From Dyella subtropica (GTDB lineage Bacteria; Pseudomonadota; Gammaproteobacteria; Xanthomonadales; Rhodanobacteraceae), in NCBI RefSeq assembly GCF_026283965.1, contig NZ_JAPDPD010000001.1:434001-498000 (forward strand): 64,000 nt of DNA, written 5' to 3'. Every line of letters starts with the position of its first letter. Within the stretch, counting starts at the first letter, position 1. Positions 48,828 to 59,382 of this stretch are shown here, piece by piece. Position numbers and translations under genes: made by a program. Under the pieces are notes generated by a model. It was not told the DNA's origin. It did not search any database and was given only the letters and a program-made list of their open reading frames with translations.

Positions 48828-51800
48828 ATGGATTTGCTGCGGTTTCTGTTTTCACTGCCGGTGCGCCTCGTGCACGGCCTGCTCTATGGGATCGCCCTGA
48901 TCCTGCGACCGCTGATCGGACATGTGTCCTGGTCGGCGCCGGGTTGGGTGCCAGCCACCGGTTCGTTCGTTCGCCGTCGCCCGCTGCATGCCGCAGGCGC
49001 CCTGCTGGCGACGATCGCGATAGCCGGCGGCGGCTGGTTCGGCTGGGAGTGGTACAAGAACCGTCCCAAGCCGGTGGAGCCGACGCGCATCAGCTTTGAA
49101 GTGCAGAAGCCGTCGATCACCGACTACACCAAACAGCCGATCGTCATTCGCCCGCTCACGGTGCAGTTCTCGCGTTCCGCCGCGCCGATCGAGCGGGTCG
49201 GCAAACCTGTGACCACCGGTGTCGTCATGCAGCCGGCGGTGAAAGGACAGTGGACCTGGGCCGACGATCGCACCCTCAATTTCGTACCGGCCGAGGACTG
49301 GCCCGTCGGCAAGCACTACGAAGTTCGCTTCGATATCGGCAAGGCCTTTGCTGCCCATGTGCTGATGGCCGAGGATCATTTCGAATTCGATACCGCACCG
49401 TTCGAGGTGAAGTTCGCACGCGGCGAGTTCTACCAGGACCCGCAAGATGCGACCGCCAAGAAGACCATTCAACCGGTCAACTTCAACTACCCGGTGGATA
49501 CCGCGCAATTCGAAAAGCGCATTGGCTTGACGCTCACGGAGAAGGGCAGCGCGGACGCGCCGCTCAAGTTCAGCGTCACTTACGACCAGTACAAGCTGCA
49601 TGCGTGGATTCACTCGCAGCCATTGGCCCTGCCGCGCGACAACGGCGCCGTGAAGTACGACCTCGACAAGGGTGTGCGCAGCGTGCGCGGCGGCGATGCG
49701 TCGAAGGATGCACTCACCACCAACGTGACGGTGCCGGGGTTGTACAGCCTGTCCATTGATGACATCACGCCGACCTTGGTCGACAACGACAAGTACGAGC
49801 CCGAGCAAGTGCTGGTGATGGGCGTCAGCGGCACCGTGCGCGCCGACGAATTGGCCGGCCTCACCAAGGCCTGGGTCCTGCCCAAGCGCAAGCCTGACGT
49901 AGAGCAGGGCGAAGATGAGGCGCCCTATAGCTGGGGTGCGTCGGAAGTCAGCGAAGCTGTGCTGCACAAGGCGCAGCCGCTGAAACTGGAGCTGGTGCCT
50001 ACCGAAGGGGACTACGAAGCGACACAGAGCTTCAAGTTCCACGCGGAACCTGGCCAACGTATCTACGTGCGCGTGGAAAAGGGTCTCAAGTCGTTCGGTG
50101 GCTACATTCTCGGTAAGCCGCGCGTTGAAACGCTGACCGTTCCCGACTATCCCAAGCTGCTTCGCTTCATGGCTGATGGCTCGCTGCTGTCGATGAGTGG
50201 CAGTAAGCGTGTCTCCGTGGTGTCGCGTAATCTGCCCGGCATGCGTGTGGAAGTGGGGCGCGTGTTGCCTGATCAGATACAACATCTGGTCAGCCTCAAC
50301 CAAGGCAATTACACACAACCCTCGCTCAGCTATGCCTTCAGCGAAGATCATATCGTCGAGCACTTCGAACAGAAACGCGCCTTCCCCAAGGGCGATCCCG
50401 GCAAGGCCCATTACGAAGGCGTGGATCTTGGCCAGTACCTGAAAGATGGCAAGCGCGGCGTATTTCTGCTGCACCTCTCCAGCTACGACCCGGTAGCTGA
50501 GAAGAAAAAGGCAGATGCTGCGAAGGCAGAGGAACAGGGTGCCCAGGCGGCACCTCGCAACGACGATCAAGACAGCGCCAACGCCGAGTCCGGTGACGAG
50601 AGCGAAGGCGGCAGCGAGTACAACAGCGAAGCGTCGAATGCGTCCGATCCCTCCGACACTCGCCTCGTGGTGGTCACCGACCTTGGCATGCTGGTCAAGC
50701 GTGGCGTGGACGGCAGCCAGGACGTCTTCGTGCAGTCCATTCACAGTGGCCAGCCGGTGGGCGGTGCCAGCGTGTCGGTGCTCGCGATGAATGGCCAGAC
50801 GCTCTACAGCGAAACCACCAGCGCCGAAGGTGCCGTACATTTCCCCACCTTCAAGGGGCTGGAACGCGAGAAGCGTCCGGTGCTGTACCTGGTGAAGAAG
50901 GGCGACGACCTGTCCTTCCTGCCTATCGGTACCTACGACCGCCAGCTCGACTTCTCCCGCTTCGATATCGGCGGCGAACGCAACGCGACCAACCAAGGCC
51001 AGCTGTCCGGCTATCTGTTCTCCGATCGTGGCATCTATCGACCGGGCGATACCTTCCATATCGGCCTGATCGTGCGCGCTGCCAGTTGGACGCACAGCGT
51101 GGCTGGCGTGCCGCTGCAGGCCGAGATCGTCGACCCGCGCGGCGCTACGGTGAAGCAGTTGCCGCTATCGATGGACGCCAGCGGCTTCAGCGAACTCGAC
51201 TACGCGCCCGCCGAAACTGCACCTACCGGCACCTGGACGGTGAACCTCTACATCGTCAAGGACGGCAAGGCCGGTGCGCAGATCGGCAGCACCACCGTGC
51301 AGGTCAAGGAGTTCCTGCCGGACCGCATGAAGGTCGAAGCCAAGCTCTCGCAGCAGGTGCCGGAAGGCTGGGTCAAACCAGACCAACTCAAGGGCCTGGT
51401 CGATGTGCAGAACCTGTTCGGCACGCCGGCCGCGGATCGCCGCGTGGAAGCCTCATTGACCCTGCGTCCGGCATGGCCGGCGTTCCGTAGCTGGCCGGAC
51501 TACCACTTCTACGACGTGCGTCGCGCCAAGGAGGGTTACGAAGAAGCCCTGGAGGACGGCACGACCGACGACAAGGGCCATGCTGAGTTCGACCTCGACC
51601 TGAAGAAGTACGCCGACGCCACCTATCAGTTGTACTTCCTCACCAAGGCCTACGAGGCCGAGGGTGGCCGCAGCGTGGCCGCGGCTGCGCAGACCCTGGT
51701 GTCGAGCAACGATTGGCTGGTGGGCTACAAGGCGGCTGATAGCCTCGACTACGTCAGCCGTAGCACGTCGCGCAGCGTGCATCTGGTTGCCATCAACAAC

Positions 51801-54800
51801 CAGGCCAAGGCGATCGAGCTGAAGGATCTGCGCGCCCAGCTGATCGAGCGCCGCTACATCTCCGTGCTGACCAAGCAAGACTCCGGTGTCTACAAGTACC
51901 AGTCCAAGCTCAAGGAGATTCCGGTCAACGAGAAGGCGCTGACGATTCCCGCCGCCGGTCTCGATTACGAGTTGCCCACCGACAAACCGGGCAACTACGC
52001 GCTGGTGATCCTGCGCGGTAGCGACCGGGTCGAGGTGAACCGTGTCGACTACTCGGTGGCTGGTGCCGCCAACGTGTCGCGCGCGCTGGATCGCAACGCC
52101 GAACTGCAGCTCAACCTCAACAAGCAGGACTTCGCGCCGGGCGAGTCGGTGGAGATCGCTGTGCGTGCGCCTTACGCGGGCAGCGGCCTGATCACCATCG
52201 AGCGCGACAAGGTGTACGCACACGCCTGGTTCCATGCCGACACCACCAGCTCGGTGCAACACATCACCGTGCCGGCGGAGTTCGAAGGCAACGGTTACAT
52301 CAACGTGCAGTACATCCGCGATCCGGCCTCGGACGAGATCTTCATGAGTCCGCTGAGCTACGGCGTCGTGCCGTTCTCGGTGAACCTCGATGCGCGACGC
52401 GACCCGATCAAGGTCGAGTCGCCGGCGCTGGTGAAGCCGGGCGAGACGGTTACGTTCAAACTCACCTCCACCCAGCCGACCAAGGCCGTGGTGTTCGCCG
52501 TGGACGAGGGCATCCTGCAGGTAGCCCGCTACAAGCTCGGCGACCCGCTGAAGTTCTTCTTCCGCAAGCGCATGCTGGAAGTGAACACCTCGCAGATCCT
52601 CGATCTGATCCTGCCGGACTTCGAGAAGCTGATGACCATGGCCGCTCCGGGCGGCGATGCGGACGCTGCGATCGGCCGCCAGCTCAATCCATTCAAGCGC
52701 AAGCGCGACAAGCCCGTGGCCTACTGGTCCGGCATCGTCGACGTGAACGGCGAGAAGGAGCTGACCTACCAGGTGCCGGATTACTTCAACGGCAAGCTGC
52801 GCGTGATGGCCGTGACGGTGTCGCCGGAACGTATCGGCACCTTCGAGGGTTCCACCACGGTGCGTGGCGACTTTGTGCTGTCGCCGAACGTGCCGACCAC
52901 ACTCGCCCCGGGCGACGAAGTGGATGTGAGTGTTGGCGTGGCCAACAACCTCACCGGTCTCGGCGGCAAGCAGGTGCCGGTAGCGGTCACTCTGAAGACC
53001 GGGCCGCAATTGCAGCTGGTCGGTGATCCGACGCAGAGCCTCAACCTCGGCGAAATGCGCGAGGGCGTAGCGGTGTTCCGCGTCAAGGCGACCGACAAGC
53101 TTGGTTCCGGCAATCTCACCTTCACCGCTAGTTACGGCGGCAAATCGGCCAAGCAGAGCGTCGATCTGTCGGTACGCCCGGCGTCCGCTTACCGCACCCA
53201 GGTCAATGTGGGCCGGGTGGATGCAGGCAGCAAGGCGGACTTGCCGGATCTGCGCAAGCTATACGACGCTTACGCATCGCGCGACGCGGCGTTCTCGCCG
53301 CTACCGGTGGTGCTGGCCCAGGGCATCACCAGTTATCTGGTGAACTACCAGAACTACTGCAGCGAGCAGATCATCAGCGCGGCCATGCCGAAGCTGGTGG
53401 TGGCGAAGTGGCCCGTGGTGCCGGTGTTTGCGCACACGCTGCAACCCGCCTTTAGCGAAAAGAAGATCAGCAACGACGAGGCGATCACCCAGTTCCTCGA
53501 CGTGCTGCATGCGCGCCAGAATGGCCAGGGCGGCTTTGGCCTGTGGGCGGCCACGCCGGATGCGGAACCATTCGTCTCCGCGTATGCGATGAACTTCCTG
53601 CTGGAAGCGCGCGACCGCGGTGTGAACGTGCCGAAGGACATGTTCGACGCAGGCAATACCTATTTGCACAAGCTCGCCAGCGATGACGGTATGGACTCGC
53701 TCGACAAGTTGCGTCAGCGCGCCTATGCGGTCTATCTGCTGACCCGCCAAGGCAATGTCACCACCAATGATCTGGCGGCGGTGCAGAAGCGCTTGCAAGA
53801 AGCCTATCCGGACCAATGGAAGAACGACCTGGCCGCGGCATGGCTGGCGGCGTCCTACCAGTTGCTCAAGCAGGACAAGCAAGCCAATCAATTGATCGCC
53901 GGTCCGCAGAAATTGCTGGAGCGCACGGCCGCGGACAAGGCCTACGTCTACGGCTATTACTACGATTCGCTGATCCGCGACTCCAGCGTGCTCTATCTGC
54001 TTGGCAAGCACTTCCCTGAGCGCGCCAAGGCGCTGTCGCCACGCGTGTGGGAGAACATCAGCTACCCGCTCGCACACGACTGGTACAACACCCTGTCGTC
54101 GTCGATGACCTTGCTTGCGCTGGATGCCTATGCGACGCAGTCGGGCGGCGACCTCAGCAAGCTCAACATCGAAGAGGTGCATGCCGACGGCAACGTCAAG
54201 GCCATCGCCACCTTGCAGGGCAACCTGATGCAGGCCGGCAGTTGGAGTGGAGCTGCCGGTCGTCTCCGCTTCACCAACGGTGGTGCGCTGCCCGCATGGT
54301 ATGTGGCTAGCCAGGGCGGCTATGACCGCGATGCCCCGAACAAGGCCATCAAGAACGGCATCGAGATCATCCGCGACTACACCGATACGAACGGCAAGTC
54401 GCTGGGTCAGATCCATGTTGGCGAGGAAATCGACGTCCATGTGAAGATCCGCGCCACCAGTGGCGAGGGTGTTTCCAACGTGTCGATCGTGGACTTGCTG
54501 CCGGGTGGCTTCGAGCCCGTCATCCAGCCGCCGCCGGAAGTGACCGATCACCAGGAAGACGGCAGCGCGCAGAACGACCAAGGCGGCGACAGCGAGGTCA
54601 AGCCCAGTGCGTGGCGTTCGCCCATCGGCCTGTCCAGCTCCACCTGGACACCGGAGTACGCGGACATCCGTGAGGACCGCGTAGTGATCTACGGCACGGC
54701 GACGCCGGATGTGCGCGAGTTCGTCTATCGCATCAAGGCCACCAACGCCGGCAAGTTCATCGTGCCGCCGGCTTATGGCGAATCGATGTACAACCGCGAG

Positions 54801-54851
54801 ATCCAGGCGCGCTCGCCTGGAGGCGCCACGTTGACGGTGCGCAAACCGTAA
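48828..54851 (+). CDS. Bacterial alpha-2-macroglobulin, membrane-anchored (2007 aa)
   Basis: A YfhM/ECAM-type protease trap in the periplasm, thought to protect the envelope from foreign peptidases. An N-terminal helix (AAGALLATIAIAGGGWFGWE) anchors it to the inner membrane instead of a lipobox. MG-type beta domains fill the middle (YLFSDRGIYRPGDTFHIGLI; EVDVSVGVANNLTG). The thioester motif CSEQ is at about residues 1511-1514 (NYQNYCSEQIISAAMPKL), so covalent trapping is possible. A low-complexity acidic insert lies near residues 565-615. The PBP1C gene follows 60 bp downstream, the conserved yfhM-pbpC pair. Confidence 0.94.
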   Translation: MDLLRFLFSLPVRLVHGLLYGIALILRPLIGHVSWSAPGWVPATGSFVRRRPLHAAGALLATIAIAGGGWFGWEWYKNRPKPVEPTRISFEVQKPSITDYTKQPIVIRPLTVQFSRSAAPIERVGKPVTTGVVMQPAVKGQWTWADDRTLNFVPAEDWPVGKHYEVRFDIGKAFAAHVLMAEDHFEFDTAPFEVKFARGEFYQDPQDATAKKTIQPVNFNYPVDTAQFEKRIGLTLTEKGSADAPLKFSVTYDQYKLHAWIHSQPLALPRDNGAVKYDLDKGVRSVRGGDASKDALTTNVTVPGLYSLSIDDITPTLVDNDKYEPEQVLVMGVSGTVRADELAGLTKAWVLPKRKPDVEQGEDEAPYSWGASEVSEAVLHKAQPLKLELVPTEGDYEATQSFKFHAEPGQRIYVRVEKGLKSFGGYILGKPRVETLTVPDYPKLLRFMADGSLLSMSGSKRVSVVSRNLPGMRVEVGRVLPDQIQHLVSLNQGNYTQPSLSYAFSEDHIVEHFEQKRAFPKGDPGKAHYEGVDLGQYLKDGKRGVFLLHLSSYDPVAEKKKADAAKAEEQGAQAAPRNDDQDSANAESGDESEGGSEYNSEASNASDPSDTRLVVVTDLGMLVKRGVDGSQDVFVQSIHSGQPVGGASVSVLAMNGQTLYSETTSAEGAVHFPTFKGLEREKRPVLYLVKKGDDLSFLPIGTYDRQLDFSRFDIGGERNATNQGQLSGYLFSDRGIYRPGDTFHIGLIVRAASWTHSVAGVPLQAEIVDPRGATVKQLPLSMDASGFSELDYAPAETAPTGTWTVNLYIVKDGKAGAQIGSTTVQVKEFLPDRMKVEAKLSQQVPEGWVKPDQLKGLVDVQNLFGTPAADRRVEASLTLRPAWPAFRSWPDYHFYDVRRAKEGYEEALEDGTTDDKGHAEFDLDLKKYADATYQLYFLTKAYEAEGGRSVAAAAQTLVSSNDWLVGYKAADSLDYVSRSTSRSVHLVAINNQAKAIELKDLRAQLIERRYISVLTKQDSGVYKYQSKLKEIPVNEKALTIPAAGLDYELPTDKPGNYALVILRGSDRVEVNRVDYSVAGAANVSRALDRNAELQLNLNKQDFAPGESVEIAVRAPYAGSGLITIERDKVYAHAWFHADTTSSVQHITVPAEFEGNGYINVQYIRDPASDEIFMSPLSYGVVPFSVNLDARRDPIKVESPALVKPGETVTFKLTSTQPTKAVVFAVDEGILQVARYKLGDPLKFFFRKRMLEVNTSQILDLILPDFEKLMTMAAPGGDADAAIGRQLNPFKRKRDKPVAYWSGIVDVNGEKELTYQVPDYFNGKLRVMAVTVSPERIGTFEGSTTVRGDFVLSPNVPTTLAPGDEVDVSVGVANNLTGLGGKQVPVAVTLKTGPQLQLVGDPTQSLNLGEMREGVAVFRVKATDKLGSGNLTFTASYGGKSAKQSVDLSVRPASAYRTQVNVGRVDAGSKADLPDLRKLYDAYASRDAAFSPLPVVLAQGITSYLVNYQNYCSEQIISAAMPKLVVAKWPVVPVFAHTLQPAFSEKKISNDEAITQFLDVLHARQNGQGGFGLWAATPDAEPFVSAYAMNFLLEARDRGVNVPKDMFDAGNTYLHKLASDDGMDSLDKLRQRAYAVYLLTRQGNVTTNDLAAVQKRLQEAYPDQWKNDLAAAWLAASYQLLKQDKQANQLIAGPQKLLERTAADKAYVYGYYYDSLIRDSSVLYLLGKHFPERAKALSPRVWENISYPLAHDWYNTLSSSMTLLALDAYATQSGGDLSKLNIEEVHADGNVKAIATLQGNLMQAGSWSGAAGRLRFTNGGALPAWYVASQGGYDRDAPNKAIKNGIEIIRDYTDTNGKSLGQIHVGEEIDVHVKIRATSGEGVSNVSIVDLLPGGFEPVIQPPPEVTDHQEDGSAQNDQGGDSEVKPSAWRSPIGLSSSTWTPEYADIREDRVVIYGTATPDVREFVYRIKATNAGKFIVPPAYGESMYNREIQARSPGGATLTVRKP

Positions 54852-54859
54852 GCCGCAAG

Positions 54860-54894
54860 GCTTCGCTCTCTCCCGCTTAGGGAGAGAGCGAAGC
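54860..54894. other. Perfect hairpin between macroglobulin and pbpC
   Basis: A 15-bp perfect stem (GCTTCGCTCTCTCCC with GGGAGAGAGCGAAGC, 5-base loop) begins 9 bp after the macroglobulin stop. With no T-run, it probably adjusts the relative amounts of the two mRNA segments. Confidence 0.6.
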
Positions 54895-54911
54895 GGCTGG
54901 CGGAAACCTTC

Positions 54912-57320
54912 ATGACTGTCATCCATCTCAAGCCGCTGCTGCACCTCATCGCTCGCTGGGTTCACCGTTGGCAGAACTGGCTCGCGGGCCTCGCGCTGGT
55001 AGCGGCCGTGTTGATGGGATGCCGTCTGTGGCCGCATCCGCCTCTGCGCGATTGGCAACCCTCATCCACTGCCGTCTATGACGCCAAGGGGCGATTGCTT
55101 CGGCTCACCCTCGCCAGCGACGAGCGTTATCGCCTGTGGGTGCCATTGCAGGACATCTCTCCACAGCTGGTGCAGGGCGTGCTGCTGCACGAGGACCGCT
55201 GGTATCGCTGGCACGCCGGCTTCAATCCCTATGGCCTGCTGCGCGGCGCCTGGGTGACCTATGTGCGGCATGGCAATCCGCAGGGCGGCTCTACCGTCAC
55301 CATGCAGCTCGCGCGTTTGCTGTGGCGGCTCAATACGCGCACGCCGCTCGGCAAGTTGCGGCAGCTGGGGCGGGCCATCCAGCTGGAACTGTTTTATTCC
55401 AAGGACCAGATTCTTGAGGCGTATCTCAACTACGCGCCTTATGGACGTAATGTCGAAGGCGTCGGCGCCGCCAGCCTGGCGTATTTCGACAAACCGCCTG
55501 CGGCGCTCAGCCTGCCGGAAGCACTGACCCTCGCGGTGGTGCCGCAGGATCCCACACGCCGCCTGCAGGCTGTACGTGGAAACGCGAGCGATGCGCCGCC
55601 AGATGTGATCAACGCGCACCTGGCCGAATCGCGCAATCGTCTCTATACACGTTGGTTGCGCAAGCATCCGCAAGACGCCGCGCTGAAGCCGTTGTTCGCC
55701 TTGCCTTTGAACCTGCGTCCGCTTTCACAGTTGCCGTTCGAGGCACCGCACGCGGTAGAGCAAGTGCTGGCCGCACGCCGATTGGTGGCGGAGCCGGCCG
55801 ACAGCCGTGTGACCACCACGCTCGACCTGAACCTGCAACACAGCCTTGAGCGCCAGGTCGCCCGCTATATCGAACGCAACCAGGCGCGCGGTATTCGCAA
55901 CGCTTCGGCCATCCTTATCGACACGCGCGACATGGGCGTGAAGGCCCTCATCGGTTCGGCCAGCTATGCCGATGGCGCCATTCACGGGCAAGTGAACGGC
56001 ACGCTGGCGAAGCGCTCGCCGGGTTCCACGCTCAAGCCTTTCATTTATGCGCTAGGTTTCGATCAGGGTGTGCTGCACCCGCAGACGGTATTGCGCGATG
56101 TGCCGACCTCGTTCGGCCCGTATACGCCGGAGAACTTCGACGGTCATTTCCTTGGGCCGGTGACGGCGACCGAAGCGCTGGTGCGTAGCCGCAATATTCC
56201 TGCCGTTTGGGTGGCTTCGCAGTTGCAACAGCCGAGCTTCTATCAATTCCTGCGCGACGCCGGCATCAGCCGCATGGCGAGCGAGAAACACTATGGTCTG
56301 GCCTTGGTACTCGGTGGCGGCGAAGTCACCATGCAAGAGTTGGCCGGCCTCTACGCCATGCTCGCCAACCGCGGCGAGCTGAAGCCTCTGCGCCTACTTG
56401 CCGATGAGCCGGTGTCGAAAGGCACTCGCCTGCTCAGCAACGAGGCGAGCTTTATGGTGATGGACATGCTGCGCCAGAACCCGCGTCCCGACGAAACCAG
56501 CGGTGCGCAGCCAGACCGTCTGCCGGTGTACTGGAAGACGGGCACTTCCTGGGGCTTCCGTGACGCCTGGACGGCCGGCAGCTTCGGTCCCTATGTATTA
56601 GTGGTGTGGATCGGCAATTTCGATGGCGGCGGCAACCCGGCCTTTGTCGGTGTGGAAGCGGCGGCACCGCTGTTCTTCCAGATCGTCGACGCTTTGCGCG
56701 CCGAACAGTCACGGCTCGCCGAACCGGTGCGTCACATGCCGGCCAACCTCAAGCGCGTGGAAGTCTGCCTGGCCAGCGGCGAGTTGCCGAATCAGTGGTG
56801 CCCGCAAAAGGGCATGACCTGGTTCATTCCCGGCAAGTCACCGATCCGTGTCAGCCAGATCCATCGGCCCGTGGTGATCGATGACGCCACCGGCAAGCCG
56901 GCGTGTCCACCCTATGACGGCAAGCACACCCATCTGGAGGTGTACGAATTCTGGCCGTCCGAGTTGCAGCAGGTTTTCATCCAGGCCGGCATCCCGCGCC
57001 GTACGCCGCCGCGCAACGAAACCTGTGTGAACAGCGGCGTGGCTGTTGGTGAGCCGCCGCACATCACCTCGCCCTTGCGTGGCAGCATCTACGCCATGCG
57101 GTTGAAGCAGCAGGGCGAGGATCGCATTGCCTTCACCGCCAATGGAGATGCTGCGACGCGCACGCTGTACTGGTTCGTCAACGATGCTTTTGTGGGTCGC
57201 AGTGCGCCGGGCGAATCGCTGTTCTGGCAGCCGCAGGCGGCGGGGAATTACGAAGTGCGCGTGGTGGACGATCGAGGGATGAGTGATCAGCGGTCGCTTG
57301 GTGTCAGTTTGGTCGATTAG
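54912..57320 (+). CDS. pbpC: Penicillin-binding protein 1C (802 aa)
   Basis: A bifunctional peptidoglycan enzyme. A membrane helix near residues 22-38 is followed by the GT51 glycosyltransferase domain with catalytic Glu94 in LLHEDRWYRWH and QGGSTVTMQLARLL. The transpeptidase domain has SPGSTLKPF (Ser372-x-x-Lys), SRN and KTGTSWGFRDAW. A C-terminal BiPBP_C domain occupies about residues 705-802 (HITSPLRGSIYAMRLKQQGE). It pairs with the upstream macroglobulin, which may guard or repair damaged wall sites. Confidence 0.95.
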   Translation: MTVIHLKPLLHLIARWVHRWQNWLAGLALVAAVLMGCRLWPHPPLRDWQPSSTAVYDAKGRLLRLTLASDERYRLWVPLQDISPQLVQGVLLHEDRWYRWHAGFNPYGLLRGAWVTYVRHGNPQGGSTVTMQLARLLWRLNTRTPLGKLRQLGRAIQLELFYSKDQILEAYLNYAPYGRNVEGVGAASLAYFDKPPAALSLPEALTLAVVPQDPTRRLQAVRGNASDAPPDVINAHLAESRNRLYTRWLRKHPQDAALKPLFALPLNLRPLSQLPFEAPHAVEQVLAARRLVAEPADSRVTTTLDLNLQHSLERQVARYIERNQARGIRNASAILIDTRDMGVKALIGSASYADGAIHGQVNGTLAKRSPGSTLKPFIYALGFDQGVLHPQTVLRDVPTSFGPYTPENFDGHFLGPVTATEALVRSRNIPAVWVASQLQQPSFYQFLRDAGISRMASEKHYGLALVLGGGEVTMQELAGLYAMLANRGELKPLRLLADEPVSKGTRLLSNEASFMVMDMLRQNPRPDETSGAQPDRLPVYWKTGTSWGFRDAWTAGSFGPYVLVVWIGNFDGGGNPAFVGVEAAAPLFFQIVDALRAEQSRLAEPVRHMPANLKRVEVCLASGELPNQWCPQKGMTWFIPGKSPIRVSQIHRPVVIDDATGKPACPPYDGKHTHLEVYEFWPSELQQVFIQAGIPRRTPPRNETCVNSGVAVGEPPHITSPLRGSIYAMRLKQQGEDRIAFTANGDAATRTLYWFVNDAFVGRSAPGESLFWQPQAAGNYEVRVVDDRGMSDQRSLGVSLVD

Positions 57321-57338
57321 CCATGGGTATCCAAGCCC

Positions 57339-57416
57339 GTAGGAGCGCACCCTGTGCGCGATGCTCTTCGTGCGGCGCCCATCCAAGCACCCATCGCGCA
57401 CAGGGTGCGCTCCTAC
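57339..57416. repeat. Inverted pair of REP-like units
   Basis: A 24-bp unit beginning GTAGGAGCGCACC (57339-57362) and its exact inverse (57393-57416) enclose 30 bp. The same unit sequence forms the hairpin at 36226-36254. REP-type pairs in pseudomonads and xanthomonads are spread by RAYT transposases; no such gene is in the window. It lies right after the pbpC stop. Confidence 0.85.
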
Positions 57417-57494
57417 AGGCGTCGGTTTCGGGGTGTCGAAGAGCCTGCGCTATGCTTGCCCGTCTGTCCCGTGAAGCCCGCATTCGCCACCACG

Positions 57495-58784
57495 ATGAAG
57501 CAGTCACCGGCTACCTCTTATTACCGCGCCACAGCGACGGCCTACGAGCCGTATGCAGCCTTGCAAGGAAAAGCGGACGCACGCGTGGCGATTGTGGGTG
57601 GTGGTTACGCCGGTTTGCACACGGCGCTGGGTCTGGCCGAGCGCGGTGTGCGCGATGTGGTGCTGCTGGAACGCGAGCAGATAGGTTTTGGCGCCTCCGG
57701 CCGTAATGGCGGTTTTGTCTTTGCCGGTTATTCCTTGGGTGAGCAGAGCCTGTTGGATCAACGCGGGGATGTGCAAGCCAAAGCGTTATTCGATCTCACC
57801 ACATCAGCCGTGGAGCGCATTCGCCGGCAAGTGGCGCGTTACGACATACCGTGCGATCCAGTGGACGAGGGTGTGATCTGGGCCAACTGGTTTCGCGATC
57901 CCGCCGTGCTGCGACAGCGTCAGCAGTTGCTGGCCGAACACTACGGCGTGCAGTGGGAATGGATAGCCCAGGAACAATTGCGCGAGCGTGTGCGCAGCGA
58001 GCGCTATTTCGATGCGCTGTATGAGCGCAATGCGCTGCATTTGCATCCGCTGAATTTCGCCATTGGTCTGGCGGGTGCGGCAGCTAAGCAAGGTGTGCGC
58101 ATCCACGAGAACACGGATGTGTGGCAATTGCGGCGCGACGGTTTGCGCTGGCGTCTGGAGACGGCGCAGGGTGCCGTAATGGCCGATCAGGTGGTGCTGG
58201 CCTGCGGTGGTTATCTCGCCGGCCTGCGGCGGCGAATCGATCGGGCGATCCTGCCGATCGCGACCTACGTGATGGTCACGGAACCCTTGGGTGAGCGTTT
58301 GGCCGAATGCCTGCGGACCCGTTCGGCCGTCTATGACTCGCGCTTCGCTTTCGATTACTACCGGCCGCTGCCGGATACACGCCTGCTGTGGGGCGGTCGC
58401 ATCTCCGTTCGCAATCGATCGTCGCAGGCTGTGCGACACCTGCTGACCAAGGATCTGCAACGTGTATTCCCCGCACTCAAGGACGTGAAGGTCGATTACG
58501 CCTGGTCGGGCCTGATGAGCTATGCGCGGCATCAGATGCCGCAGATCGGCGGTGGTGACGACGGAGTCTGGTGGGCGCAGGCCTTTGGCGGCCACGGCCT
58601 GGCGCCTACCTGCGCCGCCGGCGATCTGCTCGCCGCTGCGATCGCCAACGGCGATGATCGCTGGAAGCAATTCGCCGGCTACGGCTTGGTCAGTGCGCAT
58701 CGACCGGCCGGCTATCTGGCGGCGCAGGCCAGCTACTGGTGGCAGCAAGGCAAGGACTGGTTCAAGACGAGGTTGGAAGGATGA
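57495..58784 (+). CDS. FAD-dependent amine oxidase, PuuB/DAO-like (429 aa)
   Basis: The N-terminal FAD site reads [20 protein letters not shown], and [20 protein letters not shown] follows, as in glycine oxidase and gamma-glutamylputrescine oxidase relatives. The C-terminal part has [20 protein letters not shown], which closes the flavin site. The ATG at 57495 ([20 protein letters not shown]) gives the family length. It overlaps the tRNA-binding-domain gene by ATGA. The substrate is probably an N-methyl or polyamine-derived amine. Confidence 0.88.
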   Translation: MKQSPATSYYRATATAYEPYAALQGKADARVAIVGGGYAGLHTALGLAERGVRDVVLLEREQIGFGASGRNGGFVFAGYSLGEQSLLDQRGDVQAKALFDLTTSAVERIRRQVARYDIPCDPVDEGVIWANWFRDPAVLRQRQQLLAEHYGVQWEWIAQEQLRERVRSERYFDALYERNALHLHPLNFAIGLAGAAAKQGVRIHENTDVWQLRRDGLRWRLETAQGAVMADQVVLACGGYLAGLRRRIDRAILPIATYVMVTEPLGERLAECLRTRSAVYDSRFAFDYYRPLPDTRLLWGGRISVRNRSSQAVRHLLTKDLQRVFPALKDVKVDYAWSGLMSYARHQMPQIGGGDDGVWWAQAFGGHGLAPTCAAGDLLAAAIANGDDRWKQFAGYGLVSAHRPAGYLAAQASYWWQQGKDWFKTRLEG

Positions 58785-59137
58785 GCGACACAGCAACGCA
58801 TGAGGTGGCCGAGATCAGTTGGGCCGATTTCGAGAAGGTGCTGATGGTGGCCGGCACGGTGATTCGCGTGGAGCCGTTTCCGGAAGCGCGCAAACCCGCG
58901 TGGAAGGTCTGGGTGGATTTCGGCCCCTATGGGGAGAAGAAGACCAGCGCGCAGATCGCGGCGCTGTATGCACCCGAGGACCTGGTGGGGCGACAGATCG
59001 TCGGCGTCGTCAATTTTCCGGAGAAGCAGGTGGGGCCATTTCGGTCTCAGTTTTTGCTGACGGGTTTTCCCTCGGACGAAGGTGTGGTGATCACCACCAT
59101 TGAGCGGCCGGTGCCCAATGGCACGAGGCTCGCCTGA
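58781..59137 (+). CDS. tRNA-binding (OB-fold) domain protein, CsaA/YgjH-like (118 aa)
   Basis: A single EMAP/CsaA OB fold: [60 protein letters not shown]. Single-domain members bind structured RNA or act as export chaperones (CsaA). The start overlaps the stop of the oxidase gene (ATGA), with GGAAGG as its SD. The functional link between the two genes is unclear. Confidence 0.92.
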   Translation: MSDTATHEVAEISWADFEKVLMVAGTVIRVEPFPEARKPAWKVWVDFGPYGEKKTSAQIAALYAPEDLVGRQIVGVVNFPEKQVGPFRSQFLLTGFPSDEGVVITTIERPVPNGTRLA

Positions 59138-59382
59138 CATGGAAAGCGTATCTCTGTTGCGAGCTTGATCGTTCGCTCCAAGGTGGTGCGCGAAGCATCC
59201 CATGTGTTCTATCGACAGCATGGGTATCTGCACCGTAAAGCCCAGCACGTCTACGTGAAGCCTCTGGGAGCCCTCGGCTACGTGGTTGCCATGGCGAGGG
59301 CCGTGCTGTGCCCGCGCTATGTCATGAATCACCTGGTGCCGCCGGTCATCATGTGCGTTCCATTCAAACAAGGAATGTCTCC

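Noticed and set aside
48852-51095. A 747-codon frame antisense to the macroglobulin gene
   Set aside because: It overlaps a well-supported gene throughout; the composition is typical of an antisense shadow.
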